Part shown: one piece after another, positions 5,853-12,351 of the stretch
Layout of the letters: every line of letters begins with the position of its first letter
Numbering within the stretch: the first letter of the stretch is position 1
Assembly: GCA_046597185.1 (NCBI GenBank)
Contig: JBKJLF010000198.1
Span: 1 to 21,333 of the forward strand
Origin: CAMBDR01 sp046597185
GTDB taxonomy: Bacteria; Pseudomonadota; Gammaproteobacteria; Burkholderiales; Burkholderiaceae_D
Direction of reading: 5' to 3'
Length of the DNA stretch: 21,333 bases
Made by a program: the position numbers and the translations under genes
Notes under the pieces: model-generated
Database searches by the model: none
Seen by the model: only the letters and a program-made list of their open reading frames with translations
What the model was told of the DNA's origin: nothing

Positions 5853-7745
5853 ATGTCCCGGATTTTGCTGCCCCCATGGAACGCCGATTGGTTTGGTATC
5901 GCCTTTTCACAACCCAGCCTGCAATTGGCGCGCACCCGCAGCCGCTTGCCGGAAGCGGTGTTTCCGGGCGAGCGTCTGGCCGTGATGGGCCATGCTGTGC
6001 TGGGTGGAATTTATCAGCCGCAAGAACCCCTCCATATTGAACTGGCACGTGAAGGCAAGGCCCCGCGTATCCTGACCATTCCCCAGCCGCCAGACCGGCT
6101 ATTGCAAGCTGCGTTTGCCCAAGTGCTGACGATGCAGCTTGATCCGCAACTCTCACCACAAAGTTTTGCTTATCGCCCCAAACTCTCGCCCATGCAGGCA
6201 TTGCACGCCGCGTTGGCGTGGATCAGGCAGGGACTGGACTGGATTGTTCGGGCCGATATTCGTTCTTTTTTTGATCAAATTTCGCCCGCACTGCTTTGTA
6301 CCACCATCGGCCAGTTTATTGATGACCAGCGTGCGCGGACGCTGTTGCAAAGCTGGTTGCAAAAAATCAAGCCTGCGCACGCGCAGGGCATCGCCCAGGG
6401 TGCACCGATTTCGCCGTTACTCTCGAATCTATATCTCGATGCACTCGACCGCGAGCTGACGGCACACGGTATTCCGGCACTGCGCTATGCGGATGATCTG
6501 GTCTTGTTTGCCAGCAGCCAAGGCCAAGCAGAACAACAACTCGGCATATTGACGCAACTGCTGCGCAAGCTGGCGCTGGAATTGGCGAGCGAAAAAACCA
6601 TGATTGGCAGCAGCACCGACCGGATTGCATTTCTGGGGCAAACCTTGGGTCAGATACCCCAGCCGCCGCCCAAATCGGACTCGCCAAAGGCTGCCCGGCC
6701 AGCTAATCGCATCGCGGCATTATTGGCTGCGCCCCGTAAAACCTGCAATACACTTGAAGCGCGCTTGCGTACCTTGTATCTGGATCAGCCGGGCGGGTAT
6801 CTGAAACTGGCGGCAGGGCGGCTGATTTTGACGCGCCAAGGTAAAACGGTGCGCGAATTTTTATTGCAGCATCTGGATTTGATCATCGCGCGTGGTCATT
6901 TGGCGCTGTCTTCTGCGGTCTTGCTGGCTTGCCAGCAGCACCATGTCAGCTTGATATGGCTGAGTCCATATGGTCGGGTGCTGGGCGTGCAAGCGGGGTC
7001 TCGCCAGGGGAGTGATATGTTGCGTGCGCAATGTCGGTGCGAGAACGACGCCGCGTTCAGTTTGCGGGTGGCAAGGTGTATGGTCAGCGCCAAAATTGAC
7101 AACCAGCGGCTGGTCCTCAAACGCTATGCTCGCACGCGCGCCAGGTTGGGCCTGCAAGTAGATGGATTGCTGAAGCGGTTGGCAACGCAAGTGGCGCTTG
7201 CCACCAGCATGGATGTGCTGCGTGGCATCGAAGGCTTGGCAGCGCGTGACTATTTTGCTGCCATCGGCAACTTGTTGCCGGAAGAATGGGGTTTTCATGG
7301 CAGGGGCAAACGGCCGGCGCGTGATGCGGTGAACGCGATGCTGTCTTTCGGCTATTCAGTTTTGTACGCAAATACGCGCGCCTTGCTCGAAGCCGTTGGC
7401 ATGAACCCGGATATCGGCATCTTGCACGCCAGCCGCGCCGGGCACGCGGCGCTGGCTTCGGATTTAATGGAAGAATTCCGTGCGCTGGTGGTCGATAGCA
7501 CGGTGCTGAAACTGGTGCTGAATCGCCACATCACTCCAACCCAGTTTAACCTTAACGAGCAAGGCGAAATGCGCATGGCAGATGAAGCCCGCATCGACTT
7601 TTTGCATGCGCTGGAACAAAAAATGAATGCCATGACCAGCAAGGACGGGCCGGATTACCGCCGCGCGATTGCCGCGCAGGCACATAAATTGCGCGCCGTG
7701 GTGTTGGGCGAGGCAACGGAGTACCAAGCTTTCCGGGCGCGTTGA
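5853..7745 (+). CDS. cas1: reverse transcriptase-Cas1 fusion protein
   Basis: 630 residues from ATG 5853, with AAGGAG 6 bp upstream; an in-frame ATG at 5730 lies before any RBS. Residues ~60-270 form a group II-like RT: ADIRSFFDQI (Asp135), QGAPISP (182-188) and RYADDLVLF with both catalytic Asp at 214-215. Residues ~300-630 are Cas1 with GIEGLAARDYF (Glu460), LHASRAGH (His525) and ASDLMEEFR (Asp537), the metal-binding triad. Both domains look intact and no Cas6 domain precedes them. Known RT-Cas1 proteins of type III systems insert spacers copied from RNA as well as DNA. It is translationally coupled to two cas2 genes through a TGATG overlap. Confidence 0.97.
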   Translation: MSRILLPPWNADWFGIAFSQPSLQLARTRSRLPEAVFPGERLAVMGHAVLGGIYQPQEPLHIELAREGKAPRILTIPQPPDRLLQAAFAQVLTMQLDPQLSPQSFAYRPKLSPMQALHAALAWIRQGLDWIVRADIRSFFDQISPALLCTTIGQFIDDQRARTLLQSWLQKIKPAHAQGIAQGAPISPLLSNLYLDALDRELTAHGIPALRYADDLVLFASSQGQAEQQLGILTQLLRKLALELASEKTMIGSSTDRIAFLGQTLGQIPQPPPKSDSPKAARPANRIAALLAAPRKTCNTLEARLRTLYLDQPGGYLKLAAGRLILTRQGKTVREFLLQHLDLIIARGHLALSSAVLLACQQHHVSLIWLSPYGRVLGVQAGSRQGSDMLRAQCRCENDAAFSLRVARCMVSAKIDNQRLVLKRYARTRARLGLQVDGLLKRLATQVALATSMDVLRGIEGLAARDYFAAIGNLLPEEWGFHGRGKRPARDAVNAMLSFGYSVLYANTRALLEAVGMNPDIGILHASRAGHAALASDLMEEFRALVVDSTVLKLVLNRHITPTQFNLNEQGEMRMADEARIDFLHALEQKMNAMTSKDGPDYRRAIAAQAHKLRAVVLGEATEYQAFRAR

Positions 7746-8023
7746 TGCGTATCTGGCTCATCAGCTACGATATTGCCGACGCCAAACGGCGGCGCGCAGT
7801 AGAAAAAACGCTGCTCGCATGTGGCGAGCGCATACAGGAAAGCGTTTTCATTGCAGCGCTGGCGCGGCGTGCCTTGCCACAATTGCAGGAAACCATAGCC
7901 AGCCTGATTTTGCCGACCGAGGATGCGCTGGTGTGGTACCCGGTGTGTGAGCGCTGTCAAGCCGCATGCGATAGTGCTGGCCTGCTTGCGCTTGGTCAGC
8001 GTGCCGGATACTGGATTGCATGA
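7745..8023 (+). CDS. cas2: Cas2, first of two
   Basis: 92 residues from ATG 7745, whose A is shared with the rt-cas1 stop (TGATG). MRIWLISYDIADAKRRR carries the Cas2 first strand with its conserved Asp, followed by VEKTLLACGERIQESVF and a C-terminal region with two cysteines (CERCQAAC). Cas2 dimers bridge two Cas1 dimers during spacer integration. It is clearly different from the second Cas2, so the operon encodes two paralogues that could form homodimers or a mixed dimer. Overlap with the next gene is 4 bp. Confidence 0.93.
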   Translation: MRIWLISYDIADAKRRRAVEKTLLACGERIQESVFIAALARRALPQLQETIASLILPTEDALVWYPVCERCQAACDSAGLLALGQRAGYWIA

Positions 8024-8310
8024 TGGATAAGGTTAAAGGGACCGTCATTATTTGCTACGATATTGCGTGCGACCGCCGCCGTGAGCGGATCGCGCGTGTT
8101 TTGCATGGGTATGGCGAACGTGTGCTGGAAAGCGTGTTTGAATGGCGGTTGGATGCCGCCACGCTGATGGCGTTGCGGGCGCGACTGGCAAAAATCGTTG
8201 CTGCCGAAGACAAGCTCGGCTACTGGCAAATTTGTGGGCATGATTTTAAAGATCGTTACAGTCAGGGCAAGCAAGTATTTGAGCCGGAGGCAGATTATTT
8301 CATCTATTGA
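8020..8310 (+). CDS. cas2: Cas2, second of two
   Basis: 96 residues starting MMDKVKG at ATG 8020, inside the end of the first cas2; the ATG at 8023 is equally possible. The ferredoxin-like Cas2 layout is seen: VIICYDIACDRRRERIARVL with the conserved Asp, GYGERVLESVFEWRL, and the end EADYFIY. Tails or fragments of this same paralogue stand before the other three leaders. It is the only complete copy in the window, and leader 4 begins directly after its stop. Confidence 0.95.
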   Translation: MMDKVKGTVIICYDIACDRRRERIARVLHGYGERVLESVFEWRLDAATLMALRARLAKIVAAEDKLGYWQICGHDFKDRYSQGKQVFEPEADYFIY

Positions 8311-8508
8311 GCGCTTGCTGCAAAATTAATACATCGAATAAAAACCTGCGGAATTGGCAGGGCCTCTTCAAAAAGTGCGCAGATGATTGATTTTAAAGGG
8401 AAATTTTGAAAATATTTACTTTGAATGGTAGATTTTAGTGGAAGAGTAGGTTAGTGCGCCGAAAAGCCTTTATGAGGTGTTGATTTTAAAGGTGGAAAAT
8501 AGGGTAGA
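8311..8508 (+). promoter_or_regulatory. CRISPR leader, copy 4
   Basis: Begins directly after the intact cas2 stop and ends at array 4. It keeps the hairpin and both TTGATTTTAAAGG repeats but is the most diverged copy (for example TATGAGGTGT, GGTTAGTGCG). Position next to cas1-cas2 suggests it is the ancestral or resident leader. Confidence 0.85.
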
Positions 8509-8750
8509 GTTTTGAATTGTCGGTCAGCATGACGGCATTGAGACGTCGCCTGGACTTCAGACATGAGAGTGTTTGCGTTTTGAATTGTCGGGCAGCATGA
8601 CGGCATTGAGACACTATAATCAAAACCGAAGTGCAATTTCTAACAGGTTTTGAATTGCCGGGCAGCATGACGGCATTGAGACGAATGTCATTTGCCCAGT
8701 CACCAATCTTCATTGTTTTGAATTGCCAAGTACCACGACGCCACTGCAAC
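8509..8750 (+). CRISPR. CRISPR array 4 (3 full repeats, 3 spacers, degenerate end)
   Basis: Repeats at 8509-8544, 8577-8612 and 8647-8682 are followed by spacers of 32, 34 and 32 bp. The second and third have GGGCAGC in place of GGTCAGC, removing one stem pair; the third also has GCC. At 8715 a last copy keeps only the first 13 bases (GTTTTGAATTGCC) before other sequence, with only scattered matches up to 8750. Confidence 0.95.
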
Positions 8751-8793
8751 TTGGCGAGGGCAACCTCGCCAGTTACGCAGGGTGGTGTGGCAA
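8723..8793. repeat. long imperfect palindrome at the end of array 4
   Basis: Nested inverted repeats: TTGCCA/TGGCAA (8723, 8788), CCAC/GTGG (8733, 8782), CTGC/GCAG (8744, 8777), AACT/AGTT (8748, 8771) and GGCGAGG/CCTCGCC (8753, 8764) closing on a GCAA loop. In all 25 pairs occur in 71 bases. No T-run follows, so a simple intrinsic terminator is unlikely. It may be a REP-like or mobile palindromic element that truncated the last repeat, or a structured RNA. Confidence 0.6.
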
Positions 8794-8848
8794 ACATGGG
8801 GCGCAATCCAGTGTATCGTTGCCAACAATGGCATAATATGCCCTGTCG

Positions 8849-9160
8849 TTGCCCCCCCATGCAGGAGTCGCTGCGCAGTTCATCAACCCCATCACCGATT
8901 CTGCTTTCAAAAAAATCTTCGGCAGCGCCGAAAGCCACGATATTTTATTGTCTTTTCTGAATGCGGTTTTGGGGTTTGAATCACCTTACCGCATCAAGGA
9001 AGTGCGGATTGAAGACCCCTATCTGGCCCCGCCCATTCTGGGCATGAAAGACAGTTTTGTGGATGTGCGCGCCACCGACGAACAAGGCCGCCATTTCATC
9101 ATCGAAATGCAAGTCATGCCAGTAGCGCGTTTTGAGCAGCGCATACTCTACAACGCCTGA
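8849..9160 (+). pseudogene. N-terminal fragment of an Rpn-family nuclease/transposase-like protein
   Basis: The frame gives FINPITDSAFKKIFGS, LLSFLNAVL, then KDSFVDVRATDEQG and FIIEMQVMPV, RFEQRILYNA before a stop. This is the N-terminal half of the PD-(D/E)XK nuclease family transposase/Rpn group, with VDV and IEMQ as the metal-binding motif. Full proteins continue for about 150-200 more residues, so this is cut at the TGA near 9158. No ATG precedes the usual MQFINP start; only TTG 8849 is available. Both ends are therefore damaged and function is unlikely. Confidence 0.8.
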
Positions 9161-9190
9161 AAAAAATAATTTGCAGAATGCCAAAATCGG

Positions 9191-9336
9191 TCAAGTATTT
9201 TCCCAGTCATTGAGCTGCAAGCCTTTTACCCTGGAAAATTCGCGTGTATTGTGCGTTACCAGAATGAGTTGATGCTGTAGTGCGATGGCTGCGGGTTCAA
9301 AAAGCGAATCCACACATTGGTATCCGGGAGCCACAT
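9191..9336 (-). pseudogene. vapC: vapC toxin with internal deletion
   Basis: ATG 9336 overlaps the vapB stop (TAATG) and reads MWLPDTNVWIRFLNPQPS, the first strand of a PIN-domain RNase with its first catalytic Asp. Then, in another frame, AIALQHQLILVTHNTREFSRVKGL and QLNDWENT give the last helix and strand with the terminal motif. Roughly 90 central residues with other acidic catalytic positions are lost and the frame is shifted, so no active toxin can be made. VapC family RNases cut tRNA or rRNA when intact. Confidence 0.85.
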
Positions 9337-9545
9337 TATTCCAGCACCAGGCGTTGTTCAATTTCTTCCTGTGGCCCGCGAACAAGTGGTTCGCCTTGCC
9401 ACGCACCTGCCGTTTGATCAAACAATCCCGGAGGCCATTGGCAGGCATGGCGATTCCGCACGAACAGCAGGAAATCGAGCACTTCTTGCGCCAGCGCCAC
9501 GGGTAATTGATCGACTTCTTGCCTGAGTTGTTCTCGGGTGTCCAT
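9336..9545 (-). CDS. vapB: VapB-like antitoxin (DUF2281 type)
   Basis: 69 residues from ATG 9545: MDTREQLRQEVDQLP, LAQEVLDFLLFVRNR, and a tail with AGAWQGEPLVRGPQ and QRLVLE. The first half is the DUF2281 antitoxin helix pair and the tail is the toxin-binding part. It directly precedes the broken vapC with a TAATG overlap. It looks intact, and its toxin is not, so it is an orphan antitoxin. A longer in-frame reading up to 9668 has no family resemblance and was not used. Confidence 0.8.
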   Translation of the reverse strand: MDTREQLRQEVDQLPVALAQEVLDFLLFVRNRHACQWPPGLFDQTAGAWQGEPLVRGPQEEIEQRLVLE

Positions 9546-9550
9546 GATTG

Positions 9551-9804
9551 CGGGTAGTAGTGAATGTGAGGTGTATTGTAAACCAGCCGCAACTTGCCGG
9601 ATGATTTTTTTAAACCGCTTTTTTCCCGATTTTCCTGCTGGGCAAGTTGCGCCGACAATAATGCGCAAGTGCGCGAACCAAATAATTCAAGGTGCTGTTT
9701 ATAGTGGACTCACTCACCAAGCCTGTGGTTGCCAAATTGCTACCAACCTGTTGATGGCGATCCATTTTCTCAAGGAATTGCTTGCCAGTTGTTGGTCGCA
9801 CGGC
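9551..9804. other. stretch without a recognisable gene
   Basis: A minus-strand frame of 63 codons from GTG 9801 (LEKMDRHQQVGSNL) has no family I know and no clear RBS. I see only the inverted repeat described separately. Confidence 0.3.
9589..9650. repeat. perfect 10-bp inverted repeat upstream of vapB
   Basis: GCAACTTGCC at 9589-9598 and GGCAAGTTGC at 9641-9650 are exact reverse complements, separated by 42 bases that include T-rich runs. It lies 44-105 bp upstream of the vapB start, where operators of this family are often found; it could instead be the ends of a small lost element. Confidence 0.5.
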
Positions 9805-10533
9805 TCAAGCTTGCGCATCCATCCACTTGCCATAGGCATGAATATCCAGCGCAGGCACCGTGCCCAATTGTTGCAGCCGATAAATCAACTCAAACAAAAA
9901 CGCCGTGGCCGGTTTGCCGCCCGGTTTGATTTGGCAAGCTTCGCCAGTTGCTGGCTGGCCAAATGTGCCGCCGCTGGCGCAACAACCCATGCTTAGCCAA
10001 CTCTCCTGCTTGCCCGCAGCAAGTGCATTGCGCAATGGCGCGCCATCGAACGGTTTCCACTCGCTTTCCAGACACAAAATCCCGCCGATGATGTCGAACA
10101 TCTTTTTGGTATCGCTGCCCTGAATATGCGTCACTGGCTTGCTGGTGCGATGCAGCCGTCGCACGCTGGCGACTTTTCCTTGCGCGGCTTCAATGTGCGC
10201 TTTGGACAAGGTTTGCTTGACTTCAAACACCGCATACACGCTTTCCGCCGGAATGATCAGTTCGTCCTTGAAGCGGAAAATGAAGGGCGAATATTGGCGG
10301 TCAAAGATGACGATATCAATTTGCTCGCTGCAATGATTCTCGCTATCGATCACATGCGCCTTGGCCGCTTGGTAGCGCATCGGCAAATACTTTTGCAGCA
10401 ACTCCAGCCAAACCGATTCGGTTGCATCGCCCTTGGTGCCGGGATGCTGAAAACTTTTGCGCGCGATGCCAAGCTGGGATTCGATATCGTCGTGCAGCGC
10501 GCTAAGCAGCGTGGGAAGAGACCAAGTAGACAT
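9805..10533 (-). CDS. DUF6602 family protein, probable PD-(D/E)XK nuclease
   Basis: 242 residues from ATG 10533, with AGGAA 8 bp upstream. After two helices, HPGTKGDATESVWLELLQKYLP leads to EQIDIVIFDRQYSPF (Asp73) and PAESVYAVFEVKQ (Glu104, Lys106): together the D...ExK core of restriction-like nucleases, here in the arrangement I know as DUF6602. The C-terminal third is less conserved. It is the last gene on the cmr strand, about 95 bp after the cmr6 extension, so it may be co-transcribed as an accessory effector or be an independent defence gene. Function beyond the nuclease-like core is inferred. Confidence 0.75.
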   Translation of the reverse strand: MSTWSLPTLLSALHDDIESQLGIARKSFQHPGTKGDATESVWLELLQKYLPMRYQAAKAHVIDSENHCSEQIDIVIFDRQYSPFIFRFKDELIIPAESVYAVFEVKQTLSKAHIEAAQGKVASVRRLHRTSKPVTHIQGSDTKKMFDIIGGILCLESEWKPFDGAPLRNALAAGKQESWLSMGCCASGGTFGQPATGEACQIKPGGKPATAFLFELIYRLQQLGTVPALDIHAYGKWMDAQA

Positions 10534-10628
10534 GATAGATTCCTGTGCGGTTCGATTGTGAGGCGGCCTAATGCCGTCGTGGCGTGTTCATTTTTGCAAT
10601 AAGGGCTGTCGCTTGCCCGTATTTTTCC

Positions 10629-10916
10629 TTATTTCTTTTTCAAAGGCGCGAACCTTTCCCACGCCTTGCCCTCATCCCCCTTTTTACCATTCCAGCCGCG
10701 CAGCCGCGTCAGCAAGGTAGCATCCTGCCACAGCGCCGCCTTCACCTCATCCAGCCCGACTTTTTGCTCTGCCAACCACGCATCAAACTTTTTGCCGATC
10801 AGGTAAGTCGCCATTTCCTTGCCTGCCTTGCCATGCAGGGTGGCTAATAATTCGGCGATTTTTGTCAAGCTGGTGCGCGCCAACAGGCGTTCTTTTTGTT
10901 CGCGCCGGGCGTGTTC
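10629..10916 (-). pseudogene. detached C-terminal extension of Cmr6
   Basis: Directly after the cmr6 TAA (10917-10919) the same frame stays open for 95 codons: EHARREQKERLLARTSL, TKIAELLATLHGKAGKEMATY, FDAWLAEQKVGL, then LRGWNGKKGDEGKAWERF. The charged helix before the stop (AARLAREQAAAAALEKQRL) runs on seamlessly after it. This suggests a nonsense mutation within a longer protein. A separate gene could start at TTG 10883, but no good RBS is seen. The fragment itself matches no family I recognise. Confidence 0.55.
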
Positions 10917-11876
10917 TTACTGTGCCAGACGCTGTTTTTCCAGCGCGGCTGCCGCTGCCTGTTCGCGTGCCAGCCGGGCAGCTTCTGCCGCTTGTGCTTC
11001 GCGTTCGCCGCGTGTGGCGTCGTGCTGCATGCGGCCATAGCCGGTGGCGGTTTTGGCTCCGGCACCGGCAATTTGCAAGGCTTCTACCAGCAATGCCGCC
11101 ACGCACTTTACATCTTCATCCGTAGCGCCAAGTTTGCCGCGCCCGCGCAGCATGAGCGAGAACTCGGCTTTTTCCACCACCAAAAACGGGATCGGCACCG
11201 GGTTGTGCCACGGCGCGGGGATGGTGGCGGCATCGGCCAGCGAGGTAATGCCGCCGCCCTTGGCATACCAGTCACCATAATGCGGCGTCATCACATCTAC
11301 CAGCAATTGCACTGGCTCGCGCGGTAGCAGGTCGTAAAATTCCACGCTGCCCGCGTTGGTGCTGCTGCCAAAGATGCGTTTTAAGTCGGCCTTGCCTTGC
11401 TCGCTGTCGGCCCAGCCCAGCCACTGCGCGGCAAAGGCTTGCGCCAAGCCTTTTACGCCCGCCGCTGGCAGGTAGGGCACGCCCAAAGTGGGATGCCATT
11501 GCATGCCGTTTTCTACCGGGTGCGGGTTGCCGGTGCCGCTGACAAAACGCCATTCGTTTGAAAAATACAGCACTTGGCCCCCCATGGCGTGCGCCATCGC
11601 TTGGCGCTGTTGCAGCGCGGTTGTGAGCAAGGCGGCATCACCGCACGGGCCTGCAAATTGTTGCAGCCAGTCCTGCTTTTGCCGCGCATCGTCCATTTTG
11701 GGATAAAACCGCTCAAACAACAAGGCGCGGTTGCCCTGTGCCGGGGCGAGGTTGTTTGGGGCCTTGCCTGGAACCTTGCCTGGGTTATTATTGCTTGGGA
11801 CATTGCTTGGGGCAAGCCCGGCTTCTTGCCACGCGGCTTTGAAACCGCTATACAAATCGAGCAAATCAAGCTTCAT
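10917..11876 (-). CDS. cmr6: Cmr6, RAMP subunit of the type III-B effector
   Basis: 319 residues. The RAMP core holds GTGNPHPVENGMQWHPTLG with PYLPAAGVKG (about 114-143), the FGSS segment and the closing glycine loop GAGAKTATGYGRM (271-283). Cmr6 is a Cas7-like subunit capping the Cmr4-Cmr5 filament. Residues 22-48 are a Pro/Asn-rich linker made of near-repeats. An Ala-rich charged helix follows the core and is cut by TAA, although the frame stays open beyond. The core is complete, so the protein may work. Its start overlaps the cmr5 end by 11 bp. Confidence 0.93.
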   Translation of the reverse strand: MKLDLLDLYSGFKAAWQEAGLAPSNVPSNNNPGKVPGKAPNNLAPAQGNRALLFERFYPKMDDARQKQDWLQQFAGPCGDAALLTTALQQRQAMAHAMGGQVLYFSNEWRFVSGTGNPHPVENGMQWHPTLGVPYLPAAGVKGLAQAFAAQWLGWADSEQGKADLKRIFGSSTNAGSVEFYDLLPREPVQLLVDVMTPHYGDWYAKGGGITSLADAATIPAPWHNPVPIPFLVVEKAEFSLMLRGRGKLGATDEDVKCVAALLVEALQIAGAGAKTATGYGRMQHDATRGEREAQAAEAARLAREQAAAAALEKQRLAQ

Positions 11877-12351
11877 TATCGGCCTCCGCTGGCGTTTCTA
11901 TTTTAAAGGCCGAGGCAAAACGCTTGAGGTGGTGTAGCAAGGCCAGCGCCTCTTGCGTGGCGGCCATGTAGCGGTCGATGTCGTGTTCCAGCAGTAATTC
12001 CAGCAGTGGGCGCGTTTCGTCGCTAGCCAGTTGCAATACCGCTACCGGGTGTGCCAAGCCCATGCTGGCAACCAGGCCGCGCCCGCTTAGCCAGGCGTCG
12101 AGGTACCCAGCCAGCGCTTCATACGGCGCGGCTTTTGCCGCCGGGCGCGAAAGGCAAAACGCCAGCGTCTGGTTCAAGCCGTTTTGCAATATTTGTGCAG
12201 GCAGGCTGTGGCAGCGCGTGCCAAATTCCTTGAACTGGGCCACGCTCAAGGCTTGGGGGTTGGCGCTGTCGGTACAGTGCTTAACGGCCAGCAGCGCAAA
12301 GCGCATGCGCATTTGTTCCAATGTTTGCTCGGGTGGGTTAGCTGGCTTCAT
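11866..12351 (-). CDS. cmr5: Cmr5, small subunit of the type III-B effector
   Basis: 161 residues from ATG 12351 (MKPANPPEQTLEQMRM), overlapping the cmr4 stop by 4 bp. All-helical composition, with the opening LEQMRMRFALLAVKH and the later LPAQILQNGLNQTLAF helix, is typical of Cmr5, the subunit that lines the minor filament beside Cmr4. It is a little longer than the usual 110-150 residues, with an extra charged C-terminal tail. The gene order cmr4-cmr5-cmr6 supports the call. Confidence 0.88.
   Translation of the reverse strand: MKPANPPEQTLEQMRMRFALLAVKHCTDSANPQALSVAQFKEFGTRCHSLPAQILQNGLNQTLAFCLSRPAAKAAPYEALAGYLDAWLSGRGLVASMGLAHPVAVLQLASDETRPLLELLLEHDIDRYMAATQEALALLHHLKRFASAFKIETPAEADNEA

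Noticed and set aside
5548..6201. 217-codon minus-strand frame over array 3 and the rt-cas1 start
   Set aside because: It translates CRISPR repeats (CRHADRQFKT repeated) and antisense of rt-cas1.
8748..8774. hairpin as an intrinsic terminator of array 4
   Set aside because: The stem is strong, but no T-run follows on either side, so a simple terminator is not supported.
10126..10602. 158-codon plus-strand frame
   Set aside because: Lies opposite the DUF6602 gene, which has clear motifs and an RBS.
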